A DNA stretch of 64,000 nt from Microbacterium sp. MYb54 (GCF_002979515.1 NZ_PCPA01000002.1:62001-126000); one strand, 5' to 3'; shown: positions 43,038 to 51,548, numbered from the stretch's first letter. The notes: generated by a model from the sequence alone, not told the origin. Made by a program: numbers and translations.

Positions 43038-43916
43038 TCAGCCCTTGACGGCGCCCTGCGTGACGCCTTCCATGACGAAACGTTGCGTGAAAAGGTACGC
43101 CAGGATCGCGGGGGCCATCGCCATCAGGTACGAGGCGAACGCGACGTTGTAGTTGTTGCTGAACTGGTTCTGGAAGAGGTTCTGCCGCACGGGCAGCGTC
43201 TGCAGCGCCGGATCGGCGATGATGAGCGACGGCATCATGAAGTCGTTCCAGGCGTAGAGGAACGCGAAGATGCCGACGGTCGCGCTCATCGGGGCGAGCA
43301 GCGGGAAGATGAGCTTCCAGAACGTCTGCCAGGTCGTCGCCCCGTCGATGCGGGCGCTCTCCTCCAGCTCGATCGGGATCGAGCGCAGGAAAGCGGTGAA
43401 CAGCAGCACGCTGAAGCTCAGCTGGAACATCGTCGCGAGGATGATCACGCCGAAGGGGTTGTCGAGCCCGAAGCGTCCGGTCAGCTGGATCTGCGGGAGC
43501 GCCACGACCGGGAACGGGATGAACATCGCCGCGAGCAGGTAGAAGAACGAGTAGCGGAAGAGCCGCCGGTCCCAGTTGCGCACGATGGCGTAGGAGGCGA
43601 AGGCCGCCAGCACGATCGTCGCGACCACGGTGCCTGCGGTGACGAGCAGCGAGATGCCGGCGCCGACCGGGAACTTCGTGAGGTTCCACGCCTCGACGAA
43701 CCCGTCGATGCTGAACGGAGCCGGGAGCGAGAAGGCATTGCCGTCGACCGCCTGGCCCGTGGTCTTGAGCGCCATCGAGATGGTCACGTACAGGGGCAGG
43801 AGGACGGTGACCGCGCACAGGATCAGAATGATCGTGCCCGACCAGTTCACGCGCTCCATGCGCACGCGGCGCTTCTTGCCCGAGGCGGGGATGGTGGTGA
43901 GTGTCTGCGTCGACAT
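43038..43916 (-). CDS. Sugar ABC transporter permease (MalG-like)
   Basis: A 292-residue inner-membrane permease of the CUT1 type, six helices. The EAA loop is ESARIDGATTWQTFWKLIFP. The start is ATG 43916, one base beyond the upstream permease stop (ATGA overlap). The C-terminal QRFVMEGVTQGAVKG is the usual CUT1 end. Confidence 0.93.
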   Translation of the reverse strand: MSTQTLTTIPASGKKRRVRMERVNWSGTIILILCAVTVLLPLYVTISMALKTTGQAVDGNAFSLPAPFSIDGFVEAWNLTKFPVGAGISLLVTAGTVVATIVLAAFASYAIVRNWDRRLFRYSFFYLLAAMFIPFPVVALPQIQLTGRFGLDNPFGVIILATMFQLSFSVLLFTAFLRSIPIELEESARIDGATTWQTFWKLIFPLLAPMSATVGIFAFLYAWNDFMMPSLIIADPALQTLPVRQNLFQNQFSNNYNVAFASYLMAMAPAILAYLFTQRFVMEGVTQGAVKG

Positions 43917-44854
43917 CAGAGTGCGTTCCTTCCGCGCGTCAGCGACAGCTGGAGGAGGGAGATGAGCACGGCGACGATGAAGAAGATGGTCGCGTTGGCC
44001 ATCTGGTAGGCGTAGTCGCCGCCGTTGAAGCCCGCGATGATCGTCATCGCGACACTGCGGGTCGAGGTGCCAGGGCCCCCATTGGTGAGGCCGACGATGA
44101 TGTCGTAGGCGTTCAGGAAGCCCTTGAACCCGAGGATCACGTTGATGACCACGTACCCCGCGACGAGCGGGAGCGTGATGCGGGTGAGCTGCTGCGTCTT
44201 GGTGGCGCCGTCGATGCTCGCCGCCTCGTACACCTCGCCGGGAACAGAGAGAAGCCCGGCGATGTAGATGAGCAGCGTGCCGGGCACGGCCTGCCAGGCG
44301 GTGACGATGACGATGGCCATCCAGGCGAGGTCGGGATTGGCGAGCAGGCTCGTCTCGAGCCACGGGATGCCGGCCGCCGCACCCGCCGCCGGGATCGAAT
44401 TCGAGAACAGGAAGTTGAAGACGTAGGCGATGATGATGCCCGAGATCACCATCGGGATCACGAAGATCGTGCGCAGGCCCGTCTTGAAGCGGATGCGCGA
44501 GGTGAGCCCGACCGCGAGCAGGAACGCGACCACGTTCACGACGATGACCGTGGCGATCGAGAATCCGAACGTGAACAGGTAGCTCTGCAGGATCGACGGA
44601 TCGCTGAACAGCGCGATGTAGTTGGTCAGTCCGTTGAAGCTCCACTCGCCGATGCCGATCGAGTCGGTGAAGCTGAAGAAGATGCCGATCACTCCCGGCA
44701 CCGTGATCGCGAGCGTGAAGATCACCAGCGTCGGTAACAGGAACAGGTAGTAGATCGGCTCGACGCGACGCGTGTGCCGCCGGAGCTTTCGATCGCCGCC
44801 GGTGACGATGAGCGTCGTGCTGTCGCCGGTCGTGGTGGGGGTGGTGGTGCTCAT
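43916..44854 (-). CDS. Sugar ABC transporter permease (MalF-like)
   Basis: A 312-residue CUT1 permease with six helices and an EAA loop AASIDGATKTQQLTRITLPL. The start ATG 44854 overlaps the substrate-binding gene stop (ATGA), and MSTTTPTTTGDSTTLIVTGG precedes the first helix. Partner of the MalG-like gene downstream. Confidence 0.93.
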   Translation of the reverse strand: MSTTTPTTTGDSTTLIVTGGDRKLRRHTRRVEPIYYLFLLPTLVIFTLAITVPGVIGIFFSFTDSIGIGEWSFNGLTNYIALFSDPSILQSYLFTFGFSIATVIVVNVVAFLLAVGLTSRIRFKTGLRTIFVIPMVISGIIIAYVFNFLFSNSIPAAGAAAGIPWLETSLLANPDLAWMAIVIVTAWQAVPGTLLIYIAGLLSVPGEVYEAASIDGATKTQQLTRITLPLVAGYVVINVILGFKGFLNAYDIIVGLTNGGPGTSTRSVAMTIIAGFNGGDYAYQMANATIFFIVAVLISLLQLSLTRGRNAL

Positions 44855-46182
44855 GGCGCGGACTCCTCTGTCTCGCCGGAAGCGGATGGGGTGTCCTTCG
44901 TCGAGGGGATCGGAGCGCGGAAGGCGATGCGAGCCCAATCCGCGTCCATGGTGCGCAGGATGGGGGTCGGAGAGGCCCCGAGCACCATCGCCTGCGCGTA
45001 GTTCATGATCGGAAGCGTCTTGGGCACGAGCACCGATGGCCCCTGATAGATCTGCCCGTTGTCGTAGTACTCGACCATCCCCTCGATACGGGGGTCATCG
45101 GGGGCCGGAGCGCCCTTCGTCGGGGTGAAGCCGAGCTGCGAGGCGTTGTACTCCTCGATGTTCTGCGGCTCGTACAGGAATTCGAGGAAGTCGCGGGCGG
45201 CCTCCTGATGGTGCGAGCCCTCGGGGATCATCGCTGCGAGGTCCATGTTGACGCGCACGCCGAGGTCGGCGGGGTCGTCGGTCATCGGCAGCGGGAAAGT
45301 ACCCAGCTGCAGGTCGGGTGCGGTCTTCGCGATCTCGCTGAAGGCCCACGGACCCTGCAGGTACATCGCGGCCTCGCCCTTGCCGAACGCGAGGTTGCCG
45401 TCGCCGTAGCCGCGGCTCGGAGCATCCTCGTTCGTGTAGTCGTCTGCGAGCTGCAGCATCCGGTCCATCGGCTCGGCGAAGTCCTTCGAGAACGAGACCT
45501 CGGAGTCGGGGCCCACATCCGCGCCTTCGGCCGCGAGCGCGTCGAAGAAGTCGATCACGTCGACCGAACCGCCGGCGGTGTAGTCGTACCAGCCCTGCCC
45601 CACGGTCCAGTCGTCCTTGAACGTGCCGTAGAACGGATCGATGCCGGCTGTCTTCAACTGCTCGCACACGGCGAGCAGCTCGTCCCAGGTCTGCGGCACC
45701 TCGAGGCCCTGCGCCTGGAAGATCTCCTTGTTGTAGATGACGGATGCCGCCATCACCGAGTACGGAAGGGCGCTCGTGCGGCCCTCGCAGGAACCGTACT
45801 GATCCATGAGCGGCTGCAGGTCGTCGCGGATGTTCGCGGCCGCGTCGGTGCCTGCGAGATCGGTGAGCGCGCAGCGCTGCACGAACCGGGCGATCTCGTA
45901 GTTGTAGTTGGCGAGCATGATGTCGGGCGGATTACCCCGCACGAAACTCGCCGAGACGACGTCGACACCCGAGGTGTCGATCTCGACCTTCACGTCGCTC
46001 TGCGAGGAGTTGTACTCGGCGACGAGGTCGGTCATGAACTCGATCGCCTCGCGCTTGCTGAAGGTGAAGCGGATGGTCTCCGCTTCCGAGCCGGGAGCGC
46101 AGCCGGCGAGCGCCGTGCCGACCAGGGTGACCCCCAGGGCCGCGGCCACCGCTCGGGTTGCTCTTGTTCGTCTCTCAGACAC
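44851..46182 (-). CDS. Sugar ABC transporter substrate-binding lipoprotein
   Basis: A 443-residue extracytoplasmic solute-binding protein (family 1). Lipobox LAGC at residue 28 with a basic N-terminus. LPIMNYAQAMVLGASPTPIL near the C-terminus and KSSGVDVVSASFVRGNPPDI-like segments fit CUT1 binding proteins. The start is GTG 46182. An ATPase gene is missing from the operon, so it likely shares a multi-use MsmK-type ATPase encoded elsewhere. Confidence 0.93.
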   Translation of the reverse strand: MSERRTRATRAVAAALGVTLVGTALAGCAPGSEAETIRFTFSKREAIEFMTDLVAEYNSSQSDVKVEIDTSGVDVVSASFVRGNPPDIMLANYNYEIARFVQRCALTDLAGTDAAANIRDDLQPLMDQYGSCEGRTSALPYSVMAASVIYNKEIFQAQGLEVPQTWDELLAVCEQLKTAGIDPFYGTFKDDWTVGQGWYDYTAGGSVDVIDFFDALAAEGADVGPDSEVSFSKDFAEPMDRMLQLADDYTNEDAPSRGYGDGNLAFGKGEAAMYLQGPWAFSEIAKTAPDLQLGTFPLPMTDDPADLGVRVNMDLAAMIPEGSHHQEAARDFLEFLYEPQNIEEYNASQLGFTPTKGAPAPDDPRIEGMVEYYDNGQIYQGPSVLVPKTLPIMNYAQAMVLGASPTPILRTMDADWARIAFRAPIPSTKDTPSASGETEESAP

Positions 46183-46199
46183 CGTCGTCCTCCCGTCGT

Positions 46200-46235
46200 G
46201 TAAATCCGAATACTAAATCTAGTGAGCGAATTTAC
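46200..46235. promoter_or_regulatory. Probable ROK operator
   Basis: GTAAAT (46200-46205) and ATTTAC (46230-46235) flank a second palindrome ACTA-AATC-TAGT (46212-46223) in the gap between the divergent ABC operon and the ROK gene. It is AT-rich and symmetric, as expected of a ROK/NagC-like site. Confidence 0.6.
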
Positions 46236-46282
46236 TCTGTCGAACGGTACTCTCTCATTGGAAGACAGGGAGGTCAAGCGCA

Positions 46283-47503
46283 ATGACAGAAGTCTCCGCA
46301 GACCTGGGCACCGGACGCGCGAGCGTCGGAGCAGTGCTCGACTTCGCCTGGACAGCGGGCGAGTTCACCGCGACCGAGGCGATGGCCGGCACCTCCCTGA
46401 CCCGCTCGACCGCGATCGACGCGATCGATACCCTGGTCGGCGCAGACGTGCTGCGTGAGCTCCCGAACGCACGGGCCGCCGGCACCTACCGCTCCGGTCG
46501 CCCCTCGCGCCGCTTCGCGCTGGCTCCCGACCTCGGCGTCGTGATCGGGGTGGACGCGGGAGACACCCACCTCGCCGTCACCGTGGCCGACCCCCTCGAC
46601 CAGACCCTCGTGCATCACCGCGTGGAGTTCGAGCCCTCGCAGTCGGCCGAGGAGCGACGCGCGACGATCCTCGCCCGCCTGGGCGATGCGCTCGCCGAGG
46701 CCGAGGTGACGCGCGACCAGGTGCTCGCGCTGTGCGTCGGCGTCGCGGCGCCCGTGAACCGCGACGGCATCTCCCCGCCCCACCCCGACGGCTTCTGGGA
46801 GCGCACCAACCCCGGCCTGGCTGAGGCCCTTCGCGACTGGGCCCCGGTCGTCCAGATCAAGAACGACGCGCAGCTCGCCGCCATCGCCGAGGGCGCGGAA
46901 GGTGCGGCGATCGGATGCCGCGACTACGTGGCCCTGCTCGCGAGCGAGCGGTTCGGCGGCGGCGTGGTGGTCGACGGACACGTGCTGCACGGCGCGCACG
47001 GCGGCGTCGGCGAGGGCGTCGTGTTCGACCACATCGTGGGCGTCGGCTCGGCGTTCGGCCTCCGCTACTCGGTGCAGGATCAGGTGCGCGCGGCGCTCGA
47101 CTCCGGAGAGATCGCGCAGGACAGCGTGGTCGGCCGTCTCGCCGAGACCGACCGCATCGACCCCCGGCTCGTGCTGACCCTCGCCGCATCGGGCGACCCC
47201 GATGCCGTGCTGGTCACCTCCCGCGTCGGGGCCACCGTCGCCCGCATCGTCGGCGTGCTCGGCAGCATGTACGACCCGACGCGCGTCATCGTGTGCGGAG
47301 CGGTCGCCGAGAGCATCGAGCCCGTGTTGACCGCGGCCCGACGCATCCTGCCCGAGGAGCTGCACCTGCCGGCGCCCGAGATCCTGGCGTCGACGCTGGG
47401 GGCTGAGGTCGTCTCCCGCGGCGCCGTGGCGACCGCTCGCCGCGCGGCCAGGGAGCATGCTGTGCCGCTGTTAGCCGAGGAGCGCCTGCGCGCGAGCGCC
47501 TGA
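46283..47503 (+). CDS. ROK family transcriptional regulator
   Basis: A 406-residue ROK repressor. The winged helix is at residues 17-60 (VLDFAWTAGEFTATEAMAGT, then SLTRSTAIDAIDTLVG). The sugar-kinase-like core starts GVVIGVDAGDTHLAVTVADP near residue 86. The zinc motif of ROK proteins (CxCGxxGC) is not visible; the segment reads AAIGCRDYVALLASERFGG, so it lacks those cysteines. Divergent from the ABC operon, which it most likely represses until a sugar binds. Confidence 0.9.
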   Translation: MTEVSADLGTGRASVGAVLDFAWTAGEFTATEAMAGTSLTRSTAIDAIDTLVGADVLRELPNARAAGTYRSGRPSRRFALAPDLGVVIGVDAGDTHLAVTVADPLDQTLVHHRVEFEPSQSAEERRATILARLGDALAEAEVTRDQVLALCVGVAAPVNRDGISPPHPDGFWERTNPGLAEALRDWAPVVQIKNDAQLAAIAEGAEGAAIGCRDYVALLASERFGGGVVVDGHVLHGAHGGVGEGVVFDHIVGVGSAFGLRYSVQDQVRAALDSGEIAQDSVVGRLAETDRIDPRLVLTLAASGDPDAVLVTSRVGATVARIVGVLGSMYDPTRVIVCGAVAESIEPVLTAARRILPEELHLPAPEILASTLGAEVVSRGAVATARRAAREHAVPLLAEERLRASA

Positions 47504-47680
47504 GGCGGGTCGGGTATATGACCCTTCTGGATAGTTGATCCAGTTGATCCACGAGAACACTGGGCTGTGGTGATGGCCGCGGGCACGAGGATCGTCATCT
47601 AAGTTGCTCCCGTGCGGCAGCCCACGAATCCGCCGAGTGACACGGGTGCCGTCGCGGTGCCGACCACTACGCTGGGCAGC

Positions 47681-48094
47681 ATGAAGCGTCTCGCCACTGC
47701 AATCGTTCTCGCCGGCGCCTTCGCTGCCACGCTTGCAGGGTGTAGCGGGACGACCGCATCCGATTCGGTTGCAAAGCAGTCCCCCAACGATGCAGCATGC
47801 GAAGCCTTCGCCACCCTCACCTTGGACTTGGACACGCGCGTCGCCGAGAACGACGTGCTCCTGAAACCACTCGCCGACTTGCGTGCCGAGTTCGACACAG
47901 TTGCTCTCTCCGCCGACGGCGACGTAAAGACTCGCATGCTGGCCGTCGATGACGCAATCCCCGAGCCTCCTCACATGGTGGTGTTCGGGGACAACCGTGA
48001 CGTGTACAACGACGCCATCGACGCTGTATCTCGCGCATGCACGGCCGCAGACGCCGAGGTCACCGTCACCCATCTCACGCACGGCGTCGGTTGA
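47681..48094 (+). CDS. Small lipoprotein, hypothetical
   Basis: A 137-residue protein with a clear lipoprotein signal peptide: MKRLATAIVLAGAFAATLAG with the lipid-modified Cys at 21. The mature part is acidic and helical. No family recognised. It is the first gene of the accessory island, and its nearest neighbours (48221, 48299) are small genes on the same strand. The ribosome-binding site is weak, so the start rests on the signal peptide. Confidence 0.75.
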   Translation: MKRLATAIVLAGAFAATLAGCSGTTASDSVAKQSPNDAACEAFATLTLDLDTRVAENDVLLKPLADLRAEFDTVALSADGDVKTRMLAVDDAIPEPPHMVVFGDNRDVYNDAIDAVSRACTAADAEVTVTHLTHGVG

Positions 48095-48220
48095 GCATCC
48101 GGACCTCGCGCTCGGCCCCCCAGGCTTCTCCACCAGCCCAGCCGCGCGGCCAGCTCCGGTGCGAAGCAGGGAATCGGGATGAGATCGAGCACGACCTGCG
48201 TTGTATCTAGGGAGCACCTC

Positions 48221-48280
48221 ATGACCGATGCTCGGAAGCCGACGGAATGTTCTGACGTCGATGGCTTCACGAAGCGTTAG
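48221..48280 (+). CDS. Possible 19-residue micropeptide
   Basis: A short open frame, MTDARKPTECSDVDGFTKR, has AGGGAG with six bases before ATG 48221. It lies just upstream of the 52-residue gene at 48299. This could be a leader peptide or a chance frame. Low confidence because of size. Confidence 0.3.
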   Translation: MTDARKPTECSDVDGFTKR

Positions 48281-48298
48281 GCTAAGAGTGGAGGCAAC

Positions 48299-48457
48299 GT
48301 GAACCACGAAACGATGCGTAGCGGCGCTGGAAACACACGACAGCAGGACGCTGTAAACGCACGCAACAGACTGGTCGAAGACGCCAACCGCGGCAACCGC
48401 GAGCGTGAAGCCCGGGACCAGCGGGCGCTGTTCGCTGCCGCCTATCGCGCGTCCTGA
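48299..48457 (+). CDS. Small basic hypothetical protein
   Basis: A 52-residue frame begins GTG 48299 with GGAGG four bases upstream and ends TGA at 48457. The product is charged, Arg/Asn/Ala-rich and helical (RQQDAVNARNRLVEDANRGN). Found 12 bases from the stop of the convergent SIR2 gene. No family recognised. The good ribosome-binding site suggests it is real. Confidence 0.5.
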   Translation: MNHETMRSGAGNTRQQDAVNARNRLVEDANRGNREREARDQRALFAAAYRAS

Positions 48458-48469
48458 CCCACCCGCCGC

Positions 48470-50026
48470 TCACTGGCCACCCACGTCAAGCAGCCGCGAT
48501 CCATCTAACCGGAGTCGGCCAACCAAGTTCGCGGTCGTCTTTGCGTTTTTGTTCATCGCTGTCGTAGACGCCGGTCGAGTGCTCGCGAGACACATCACAC
48601 CAACAGTCGCACTGTTGGCAAGGATCGGGACGCAGAGAAACGACTTCCACGTGTACTGTTCGACGTCATGACGGCCGCCGTCGAGTTCCTCAACGTCGAG
48701 TAGTCTCGGGCGACCGTCGACGAACGCCCTCACCGGAGCGAGATAACTGTTGCGTTCGAGGTCGGAAGCTTTTCCCGCCATCCCTTCGATATCCAGAAGG
48801 TTGGAGCGCACCCATCGTCGCAGGTTCCGATTCACCGCAACGGGGCCTTCGCGCACCCACAACTCAACCTGGAAGCGTTCGGCGTCCGAATCGAATGGAG
48901 ACGAACTCGGCGTCAGCGCCATCAATTTGCACGCCCGACGCAACGTCCTTCGAACGTTCTTGATGAGTTTCGGGTCTCCGCCATTGTTTGTCGCCCAGGA
49001 TGTCCACCATGCGTCTACCCGGTCGGTGTACGGCAAGCTCTTCGGCTCGTCCGGCCGCGCGACGGAGTAGATCCGCCTCAGCGACACCTCGCGCAGAAGT
49101 TGGGCGACCTGCCCGGGGAAGTCGGGGAAGAGTACACCCACCCCGAGTTCTGAAGCTCTGTGACGAGCAAGCGTCAGTGCGAGGTCTTCATTCGCCCCGT
49201 CACTGTGCGCGAAGTCGGCCCGAAGGAGAATACCGAGACGCTCGCAGCCATCACGAGGAGTGACGCTCAGCGCACGCACGAGAGGCGTGTCAGTCAAGCT
49301 CGTACCCAGGAGGAGCGCAAGGGAAGCGCCGCGCAACGCCTCCTCGATGGTCTTCTCTACTTGCCGCGCGGTGGATGCGTAGCTGTTCTCATCTAGAACT
49401 AGAGGCCAGTCCACCGTCCCCTCGTTGGCTCTCGGTAGGCGACCGTGAAGGTAGACGATGTCCACGAATGCCCCCGGTTCCTCAGGGTCACGATTGTTCG
49501 GTGCAATCGTCCTTACTGGAGTGTTGTTGCCCGCACGAAACACTCGCAACCCTGGCGCCGAAATCACCTCGGGGAGGTTCTGCCGCATTCGCTCGAAGGC
49601 CAGCTCGAGGTAGGTGTCGTAGTTCGTGGTGAGAATGGAAGTGTCAGCCCCACGAGCTGAGCGGAGCGCTGCGAGAACGATGATCTCCTCGACAAGACGG
49701 CCGTTCTGCCACCGCCCCTCCTCCTGGTAGAGCGCAGCCCGGAGGCGGTTCCGAAGCGCACGCTTAAGCTTCTCGCCACCTCCTGAATTGGCGCGCAGGA
49801 GATATACGACGCTGGAGGCGAGAGACTCCGGGGAACGTGTCTCCAAGTCGCTCACCTGCGAACGAGTGGGCATGTCCGGTCGAGTCCGGTGTTTGCGCTC
49901 CGGCAAGAGCGAGAGAATCAACGAACTCCAGCTATGGCCAGTCCGGTCAATCGTGACACCGGCGCCGCAGTACAGCATGAGTCGCCCGTCTGCGACGGCG
50001 GCTTTCGTAATGGTCTCGAGGGTCAT
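48470..50026 (-). CDS. SIR2-like protein with GAF-like C-terminus
   Basis: A 518-residue protein. The N-terminal ~260 residues match SIR2-like enzymes that bind NAD: MLYCGAGVTIDRTG (G21-A-G-V-T25) is the nucleotide loop, LTTNYDTYLELAF at 132-144 is the second motif (TTNYD), YLHGR at 192-196 provides the candidate catalytic His-194, and LLLGTSLTD at 238-246 closes the site. Residues ~390-518 resemble a GAF sensor (KSFLCVPILANSATVGVMCL). SIR2 modules of ThsA, DSR2 and related proteins deplete NAD upon phage infection. The start ATG 50026 has GAGG five bases before it; ATG 50059 is the alternative. Lies 73 bases after higA, same strand. Confidence 0.75.
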   Translation of the reverse strand: MTLETITKAAVADGRLMLYCGAGVTIDRTGHSWSSLILSLLPERKHRTRPDMPTRSQVSDLETRSPESLASSVVYLLRANSGGGEKLKRALRNRLRAALYQEEGRWQNGRLVEEIIVLAALRSARGADTSILTTNYDTYLELAFERMRQNLPEVISAPGLRVFRAGNNTPVRTIAPNNRDPEEPGAFVDIVYLHGRLPRANEGTVDWPLVLDENSYASTARQVEKTIEEALRGASLALLLGTSLTDTPLVRALSVTPRDGCERLGILLRADFAHSDGANEDLALTLARHRASELGVGVLFPDFPGQVAQLLREVSLRRIYSVARPDEPKSLPYTDRVDAWWTSWATNNGGDPKLIKNVRRTLRRACKLMALTPSSSPFDSDAERFQVELWVREGPVAVNRNLRRWVRSNLLDIEGMAGKASDLERNSYLAPVRAFVDGRPRLLDVEELDGGRHDVEQYTWKSFLCVPILANSATVGVMCLASTRPASTTAMNKNAKTTANLVGRLRLDGSRLLDVGGQ

Positions 50027-50099
50027 GTAGTCCTCGAAGAACGGATACTTGCTTCTCATGCTGATCTGCCACGTCAGAGCCACAACCGGGCACAGGAAA

Positions 50100-51197
50100 C
50101 TAGGCGGCCCCCCACTCAACATCAACGAGCAGCTGATTGCCATAGTTGTAGGGAAGTTTCCGGTACCGGTGCATTTGCTGCACGGCAACGCCTGGGGAAA
50201 CGCCGACTTCGCGGGCGGCGCGCGCGATTGCACCGTTGCTCGTCAACCCGTCGAACGGCTTCAAGCCCGATTCGCCGAACAACGCCTCGAACGCAAAGCT
50301 GTTGGCCGCCTTCTCTGCTTTCGTGTTCCGGGACTTCGCGGTCTTGAACTCGAAGTGTGTCTCGCCGCGGGGGTCGTTGAGAACATGCCCGAGCTCATGG
50401 AAGAACGTCCAGATGATGAAGCCGTCCTTCATGCGACGGCCCGACTGTTGGATCATAGGGACACGAGCGTCGATCCAGCGCGTCATGCCGTAAAGCGGAA
50501 AGCTCTTCGGCGGCTCGACCATGGCGAACACGACACCGACGGAGGCCAGCATCTCCGCCAGATCCCGCAACATCGCATTGTCCGGCGTGACTGCCCGCTC
50601 CCGTAAATGAGGAATGAGGTTGCGAAGGGACGATTGGTCGAAGGTGTACCTCAGCCCCCTTTCGTATGCTTCAGAAACCTCACCGGCTCGCAACCAAGTC
50701 GAACAGGCGACGAGGTCGAAAGCGGCTTTGCTCTCCGTGAGCGCAGCGAGGGCATACTCGCCCTCGTGGGCGTTGCTGACGGACTCCTCATATGCCTCCC
50801 ATGTGCCGCAGGAGTGAAAGGACAAGAAGTCGGACACGAGTTTGCCTGGCGCTTTCAGCGACGCAGACGTTGCCCCCAGGGACCGAAGATACGTTGCGGT
50901 CGACGCCGGAATCTTCGACGCATGGGCGGCCAGCTCGGCTTCGTCCCTAAGGCGAGCGAGGTCAGTGCGGTATTGCATCTCGATGCGAAGCCAGGTCTCC
51001 GCATCGATGCCAGTGAGGCGACCAAGTTTGAATGCGGTCTCAGCCGTGATGGGGGCACGACCGTTCACTATCTCGTTGATCTGCTTTCGGCTAGCGCTGA
51101 TGCGATCCGCTGCCTGTTGCTGGGTAGTACCCGTCTCCTCGAGCCATTCGGCTAGGTACTCACCAGGGGCGACGGCGTAGTTCGTGCGTGTGGACAT
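50100..51197 (-). CDS. HigA-like antitoxin fused to ImmA/IrrE metallopeptidase
   Basis: A 365-residue fusion. Residues 8-65 form an XRE/HigA-type helix-turn-helix (TTQQQAADRISASRKQINEI). The C-terminal half (~195-310) is an ImmA/IrrE zinc peptidase with H267-E-L-G-H271 and a third-ligand Glu in TKAEKAANSFAF (Glu-295). ImmA peptidases cleave repressors when triggered. AGGGGAG precedes ATG 51197. The HigB toxin gene lies 16 bases upstream, so this is a HigBA-type toxin-antitoxin pair in which the antitoxin also carries a protease. Confidence 0.88.
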   Translation of the reverse strand: MSTRTNYAVAPGEYLAEWLEETGTTQQQAADRISASRKQINEIVNGRAPITAETAFKLGRLTGIDAETWLRIEMQYRTDLARLRDEAELAAHASKIPASTATYLRSLGATSASLKAPGKLVSDFLSFHSCGTWEAYEESVSNAHEGEYALAALTESKAAFDLVACSTWLRAGEVSEAYERGLRYTFDQSSLRNLIPHLRERAVTPDNAMLRDLAEMLASVGVVFAMVEPPKSFPLYGMTRWIDARVPMIQQSGRRMKDGFIIWTFFHELGHVLNDPRGETHFEFKTAKSRNTKAEKAANSFAFEALFGESGLKPFDGLTSNGAIARAAREVGVSPGVAVQQMHRYRKLPYNYGNQLLVDVEWGAA

Positions 51198-51213
51198 CGG
51201 GCTCCCCTTTCGG

Positions 51214-51522
51214 TCAGTGGTAGTCGGCTATTTCGATGACGGTGACGACGACGGCATCTTTCGCTTCGCCGTCGCTTTCCGGGCTCACGATGAGTCGGTA
51301 GTTGGCACTCAGCTTTCCTGCCCAGGTCCCGACGCGATCCGCCGTGAGCGGATGCCAGTCGCCAAGCGGGTCCTCTGCCGGAAGATCTCCGAGGGTGGCT
51401 GCTCGCTCCAGCGCTTTGATCCGAAGCCGCAGCCGCGGGGCGATGTCAGCACGACGCCTCTTCATCTCCCGCTCGTCCGTACACAGCTTCTTCAGCTTCT
51501 GGTCCTCATATCGAACCTCCAT
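51214..51522 (-). CDS. HigB/RelE-type toxin
   Basis: A 102-residue protein of the RelE/ParE fold, HigB subgroup: EVRYEDQKLKKLCTDEREMK at the N-terminus, RLRLRIKALERAATLGDLPA in the middle and YRLIVSPESDG before the end. HigB toxins cleave mRNA on the ribosome. Its antitoxin (the HigA-ImmA fusion) is just downstream, and a palindrome precedes it. In a HigBA operon the toxin gene comes first, as here. Confidence 0.85.
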   Translation of the reverse strand: MEVRYEDQKLKKLCTDEREMKRRRADIAPRLRLRIKALERAATLGDLPAEDPLGDWHPLTADRVGTWAGKLSANYRLIVSPESDGEAKDAVVVTVIEIADYH

Positions 51523-51539
51523 GATGTCACCGACTTCGT

Positions 51540-51548
51540 TACACTGTA
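51540..51548. promoter_or_regulatory. Possible HigA operator
   Basis: TACACTGTA (arms TACA/TGTA, one-base centre) lies 18-26 bases upstream of the higB start, where HigA operators usually lie. Short, so moderate confidence. Confidence 0.5.

Noticed and set aside
47504..47610. Short direct repeats (GTTGATCCA/GTTGATCCA) after the ROK gene as a possible att site
   Set aside because: The repeat is short (9-10 bp), both copies are on the same side of the island and no copy was seen on the other side.
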